Shown here piece by piece: positions 7,438 through 10,152 of a DNA stretch of 10,152 nucleotides. Source of the DNA: 2-02-FULL-62-17 sp046153355 (GTDB lineage: Bacteria; Pseudomonadota; Gammaproteobacteria; Burkholderiales; SG8-39). Made by a program: the position numbers and the translations under genes. The notes under the pieces were generated by a model. The model was not told the origin of the DNA and ran no database searches. It saw only the letters and a program-made list of their open reading frames with translations. Within the stretch, counting starts at the first letter, position 1, and the number at the start of each line of letters is the position of its first letter. The stretch covers positions 1 through 10,152 of the forward strand of contig JBJXEY010000221.1 of assembly GCA_046153355.1 (NCBI GenBank), given 5' to 3'.

Positions 7438-7466
7438 ATATGGGGGCTCGAAGCGCGATCTTCAAG
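7438..7466 (-). promoter_or_regulatory. Sigma-32 (heat-shock) promoter for dnaK, inside the grpE-dnaK gap
   Basis: Minus strand: CTTGAAG (7466-7460), a 14-base spacer, then CCCCATAT (7445-7438). Against the sigma-32 consensus (CTTGAAA, CCCCATnT) this is 6 of 7 and 8 of 8. Transcription would start near 7431, about 28 bases before the dnaK ATG. The -35 begins 2 bases after the grpE stop codon. It would let dnaK-dnaJ be induced independently of grpE. Confidence 0.7.
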
Positions 7467-7467
7467 C

Positions 7468-8100
7468 TTATTTGGCGGCTGCCACGGTGACCAGGGCGGG
7501 CCTAACAACGCGCTCGTGAAGTTGGTAGCCCTTTTGCAATACGTTGATAACCGTGTTTGGCTCTTTTTCCGAGGGCAACATGGAAATTGCCTGGTGTCGA
7601 TGCGGATCGAATTTTTCGCCAACCGGATTGATTTCCTTGAGGCGGCTTTTTTCGAAAACTTGAATCAATTGTTTTAAAGTCAGTTCGACGCCACTTCTGA
7701 GTGCTTCGGGCGTGGCGTTTTCCGTGGCAAGCGCGGCCTCGAGACTATCCCTGACCGGCAATAATTCGCTGGCAAAGCTTTCAATAGCGAATTTGTGCGC
7801 GTTACTAACATCTATTTGCGCGCGTTTTCGCACGTTTTCGGTCTCCGCCTTGGCGCGGAGCCAGGATTCATGGTGTTCTTTGGCGCGTGCTTCGGCTTGT
7901 TGGAGAAGTTCTTCGATTTTTACCGGCGAATCGACCGAGATTTCCGCGCCTGACTCGGTTCGATCTGTTTTGGCGGAATCGACATTGTCTGGCGAGTAAT
8001 TGGCGGTCTCCGTTGGCAATGCGTCGGAAATATGTTTCTCCAATGGAGGCGCCGTCTTAGCTTCGCCGGTCTTAGCTTCGCTATTTGTCGGATCTGACAT
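7468..8100 (-). CDS. grpE: Nucleotide exchange factor GrpE
   Basis: GrpE releases ADP from DnaK and so resets the chaperone cycle. The 210-residue product (E. coli has 197) begins with a disordered acidic/polar region of about 70 residues. A long coiled-coil helix follows, with the family pattern WLRAKAETENVRKRAQ and then FASELLPVRDSLEAAL. The C-terminal beta domain carries FDPHRHQAIS and the closing KGYQLHERVVRPALVTVA. The start at 8100 (MSDPTNSEAK) is preferred: an in-frame ATG at 8178 lies inside the predicted -10 box of the sigma-32 promoter, so it would not be transcribed. The Shine-Dalgarno is weak (GAGAT, about 9 bases upstream). It is the first gene of the heat-shock operon; dnaK follows after 64 bases. 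Identification is certain. Confidence 0.97.
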   Translation of the reverse strand: MSDPTNSEAKTGEAKTAPPLEKHISDALPTETANYSPDNVDSAKTDRTESGAEISVDSPVKIEELLQQAEARAKEHHESWLRAKAETENVRKRAQIDVSNAHKFAIESFASELLPVRDSLEAALATENATPEALRSGVELTLKQLIQVFEKSRLKEINPVGEKFDPHRHQAISMLPSEKEPNTVINVLQKGYQLHERVVRPALVTVAAAK

Positions 8101-8130
8101 GATGAAGATCTCAAATAATATTGGTTGGCA

Positions 8131-8167
8131 AGTCAATTGGCTGGAGATTCTCGCCGGCAAATTGACT
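8131..8167 (-). promoter_or_regulatory. Stem-loop at the predicted 5' end of the grpE mRNA
   Basis: AGTCAATT (8167-8160, minus strand) pairs with AATTGACT (8138-8131). The helix continues inward after a mismatch with GC/GC, another mismatch and GG/CC, then GAG/CTC. With the transcript starting near 8170, this hairpin would sit at the very 5' end of the mRNA. It may protect the message; its inner AUCUC is also complementary to the GAGAU ribosome binding site near 8112. Structure is inferred by hand pairing. Confidence 0.45.
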
Positions 8168-8176
8168 AGACAAGGC

Positions 8177-8204
8177 AAATGAGGGCGAATTCCGATATTT
8201 CAAG
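8177..8204 (-). promoter_or_regulatory. Sigma-32 (heat-shock) promoter for the grpE-dnaK-dnaJ operon
   Basis: Minus strand: CTTGAAA (8204-8198), a 13-base spacer, then CCTCATTT (8184-8177). The -35 matches the sigma-32 consensus completely and the -10 matches CCCCATnT at 7 of 8. The transcript would start near 8170, giving a leader of about 70 bases. No CIRCE inverted repeat for HrcA is present in the gap. Confidence 0.75.
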
Positions 8205-8251
8205 TAATCGCACCACTTTTCGAGCGAATTTTATCCGCGCAAATCCACAGC

Positions 8252-8257
8252 TATAAT
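8252..8257 (+). promoter_or_regulatory. Possible -10 box for the receiver-cyclase gene
   Basis: An exact TATAAT on the plus strand in the divergent gap between grpE and the signalling gene. The -35 region is poor (best TTTATC with a 16-base spacer), so it may need an activator or be chance. The leader would be about 120 bases. The rest of the gap (8258-8384) shows no other recognisable element. Confidence 0.3.
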
Positions 8258-8384
8258 CGGTCCGACGCGATCTCCCACCCAAATCTTTGCGTTATTCTTG
8301 ACGATTTTCTCTTAGCGCCCAGGCATAAGAACGATTCGACTCGGGCTCCAACCGCAACCGGTCCGTCAGACATTCTGATTCGAT

Positions 8385-9422
8385 ATGGATAAGATTCTCG
8401 AAGGCAAAAATGTGCTGGTGGTAGACGATATGGGCGCTTTGCGCGTGCTCATTAGCGGCCTGCTACGGGGGGCGGGCGTCAATGTAATCGAAGCGGCCAG
8501 TGGTGAACAGGCTATTTCGATTACCGACCTGCAGTCGATCGATGCATTCATATTGGACATTCACATGCCCGGCATGGATGGCATTGCGCTTTGCAGAATA
8601 CTTCGTTCGATGGAGCGACACAAAAATACGCCGGTGATGTTTATTTCGTCTATGGACGAAACCCGTGCATTGGAGGACGCTCTTGCCGCGGGTGGAGATG
8701 ATTTTATCGGCAAACCGATTCACTTCGTGGTACTGCGGGCGCGCTTGAGAAATCTGCTGCAGCGCTCGGCGTTCCTCAATCAAGAACGAATGATGAGCCT
8801 TTCCTTGCAGCGCTATGTTTCGCCACGTACCGAAGAAATCGCCCGGATTTATGCGCAGTCCGGGGTGCTCCCTGCGCCCAAGCGGCAAGAGGTATGTATT
8901 TTATTTTCTGATGTGCGAGGTTTTACCGAGTTGAGCAACGAAATGGAGCCTGAAGTCCTTTTGAATGTCCTTAGCGGCCATTTGGAGACCTTGGTTTCCC
9001 TGGTATACCGGCATGGTGGATATGTTGACAAGTTCTCCGGCGACGGATTGATGGCGGTATTCGATGGAGAAGATATGGTTTTTAAGTGTTGCCGGTGCGC
9101 GCTGGAGATGCTGGATTCATCGCGGGAACGACTGGCAAGCGAAGGCATACGCATCCATCAGATGGGTATTGGAATCAACAAAGGTGAAGCCGTCATTGGT
9201 AACTTGGGTTCCTCCGAACACCTCGATTACACGCTTATCGGCAAGACTGTCAATTTGGCTGCACGCCTATGCAGCATGGCGCATAGTTTGTCGATCGTTG
9301 TATCCCAGTCCGTGCGCGACGAACTTCTGGGAAGTTCCGCGTTGGGATTCGCCAATCAGCGTATGGCAACCGTGCGGGGATTTAGAGACCCAATCTCGAT
9401 TTACGACTTGACCCGCGCCTAA
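8385..9422 (+). CDS. Response regulator with class III adenylate cyclase output domain
   Basis: The 345-residue soluble protein joins a receiver domain (about 8-125) to a class III nucleotide cyclase domain (about 165-340), so phosphorylation by a partner histidine kinase should control cAMP synthesis. The receiver has the acidic pair Asp14/Asp15, phospho-acceptor Asp58 in LDIHMPGMDG, Ser88 and Lys110 in the GKP motif. The cyclase keeps both metal-binding aspartates (Asp176 in FSDVRGFT, Asp220 in SGDGLMAVF) and the transition-state residues Asn290 and Arg294 in TVNLAARL. Base-selecting positions are Lys216 and Thr283 (LDYTLIG), the Lys/Thr pair of class IIIb adenylate cyclases, which favours ATP over GTP. 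No membrane segment is present. The start gives a normal receiver N-terminus, but no Shine-Dalgarno is visible. A second receiver gene follows after 192 bases. The kinase is not in the window. Confidence 0.93.
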   Translation: MDKILEGKNVLVVDDMGALRVLISGLLRGAGVNVIEAASGEQAISITDLQSIDAFILDIHMPGMDGIALCRILRSMERHKNTPVMFISSMDETRALEDALAAGGDDFIGKPIHFVVLRARLRNLLQRSAFLNQERMMSLSLQRYVSPRTEEIARIYAQSGVLPAPKRQEVCILFSDVRGFTELSNEMEPEVLLNVLSGHLETLVSLVYRHGGYVDKFSGDGLMAVFDGEDMVFKCCRCALEMLDSSRERLASEGIRIHQMGIGINKGEAVIGNLGSSEHLDYTLIGKTVNLAARLCSMAHSLSIVVSQSVRDELLGSSALGFANQRMATVRGFRDPISIYDLTRA

Positions 9423-9614
9423 CGAATACCCGAGTAATTAATTCAGCATTGTCGTTGGGCAAATCCGCCTTTTTTGGTTGGCTTCTTAGCGTTAGCCACC
9501 GAAATCGCCCGCAAATTCCTTGGACAGATATCGACGATTGGGCGTAGGCTAGATTGTGCCTAAATAGCTTTCCTTCGCCGAAAACGCTTCCTTTCGAATT
9601 GTCCCAGCAGAATA
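9423..9614. other. 192-bp gap between the two signalling genes
   Basis: AT-rich in places, with a T6 tract at 9470-9475 preceded only by a 3-bp GGC/GCC stem, so no convincing terminator. A small bulged hairpin, TGGCT/AGCCA, spans about 9479-9498. No promoter with both boxes at good spacing was found. The two genes may be cotranscribed or separate; the sequence does not decide. Confidence 0.4.
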
Positions 9615-10152
9615 ATGTCTCTCCCGCAAATTCGTATCGTATCTGCGTTCAAAAACAAAGTGCTGATAGTCGATGACCAGTCGACCAGTCGTGCTATTTT
9701 GGAGCAAGTTGTTCTAGGAATCGATGGCAATGTATCGACGGAAAGCTTCGCAGATCCGTTGGCGGTGATACGTTGGGCAACCCATCGAATGGCCGATCTG
9801 ATTTTGGTGGATTTTCAAATGCCCGAAATGGATGGGATCGAACTGACTCGCCGATTGCGTTTGTTGTCGGGGTACGAAAACATTCCGATTGTGATGGTAA
9901 CGGTCAATGAGGAGCGTTCGATACGCTATGCCGCACTCGATGCGGGTGTGACTGATTTTCTGATCAAACCTATCGACGCCCGCGAATGCCAGGCACGATG
10001 CAAAAATCTTCTCACCCTGCGTCGGCAGCATCTGGTACTGGATGATCGTAAAAAGCTGCTGGAAACCATGGTGGAAGGGGCCACGCAGGATGTCGTAGAG
10101 CGCGAGAAAGAAACGTTATATCGATTGGCCAAAGCGGGCGAGTTTCGCGATT
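9615..10152 (+). CDS. Response regulator, probably RpfG-type with HD-GYP c-di-GMP phosphodiesterase domain (3' end cut by window)
   Basis: The visible 179 residues start with a receiver domain (about 14-135): acidic pair Asp20/Asp21, phospho-acceptor Asp66 in VDFQMPEMDG, Thr96 and Lys118 in IKPID. A helical linker follows (about 136-165, RRQHLVLDDRKKLLETMVEG), and the window ends at REKETLYRLAKAGEFRD. That last segment is the usual opening of an HD-GYP domain in RpfG-family regulators, where it leads into the metal-binding HD motif just beyond the edge. HD-GYP proteins hydrolyse c-di-GMP. The output domain is thus inferred from its first residues only; the HD and GYP motifs are not visible. 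It follows the receiver-cyclase gene on the same strand, pointing to shared control. The ribosome binding site is weak. Confidence 0.85.
   Translation, partial: MSLPQIRIVSAFKNKVLIVDDQSTSRAILEQVVLGIDGNVSTESFADPLAVIRWATHRMADLILVDFQMPEMDGIELTRRLRLLSGYENIPIVMVTVNEERSIRYAALDAGVTDFLIKPIDARECQARCKNLLTLRRQHLVLDDRKKLLETMVEGATQDVVEREKETLYRLAKAGEFRD

Noticed and set aside
8298..8329. TTGACG with CATAAG as a promoter for the receiver-cyclase gene
   Set aside because: The spacer is 20 bases for the best -10 match (4 of 6); closer spacings lose the -10 match.
9451..9480. T6 tract after GGC-AAATCC-GCC as a terminator for the cyclase gene
   Set aside because: The stem is only 3 bp, too weak for an intrinsic terminator.
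9561..9585. TAAA followed by GCCGAAAA, resembling a flagellar sigma-28 promoter
   Set aside because: The gap between the boxes is 12 bases instead of about 15, and the first box matches only in its first four bases.

Overview
The window looks like an ordinary chromosomal stretch from a Gram-negative proteobacterium, most likely a betaproteobacterium. This rests on the grpE-dnaK-dnaJ order, DnaK and CysRS active-site positions that match E. coli numbering, two heat-shock promoters of the sigma-32 type, exported cell-envelope proteins and moderate GC. Genus cannot be read from the sequence. No mobile elements, CRISPR arrays, tRNA or rRNA genes were seen. The genes are densely packed and all appear intact apart from the two cut by the window edges.

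Left block (1-2616, minus strand): an envelope operon read right to left. It holds an exported TPR protein, an exported YkuD-type L,D-transpeptidase and a periplasmic cyclophilin that runs off the left edge. The first two overlap by one base (TAATG) and end in the same NTF2-like domain, which suggests they work together on peptidoglycan. A sigma-70-like promoter lies in front of the TPR gene, in the gap it shares with divergent cysS.

Middle (2748-8100): cysS (plus) encodes cysteinyl-tRNA synthetase with all motifs and zinc ligands. It converges on the heat-shock operon grpE-dnaK-dnaJ (minus). A near-consensus sigma-32 promoter precedes grpE, and a second, even better one sits between grpE and dnaK. 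The predicted grpE leader begins with a stem-loop, and the dnaK-dnaJ gap holds two more inverted repeats. No HrcA/CIRCE element was found.

Right block (8385-10152, plus strand): a signalling pair. The first gene encodes a receiver domain fused to a class III adenylate cyclase catalytic domain. The second, cut by the right edge, encodes a receiver domain followed by what looks like the start of an HD-GYP (RpfG-type) c-di-GMP phosphodiesterase. Together they suggest one phosphorelay controlling cAMP and c-di-GMP. This block and the TPR/L,D-transpeptidase pair are the most interesting parts; nothing here demands a wholly new system.
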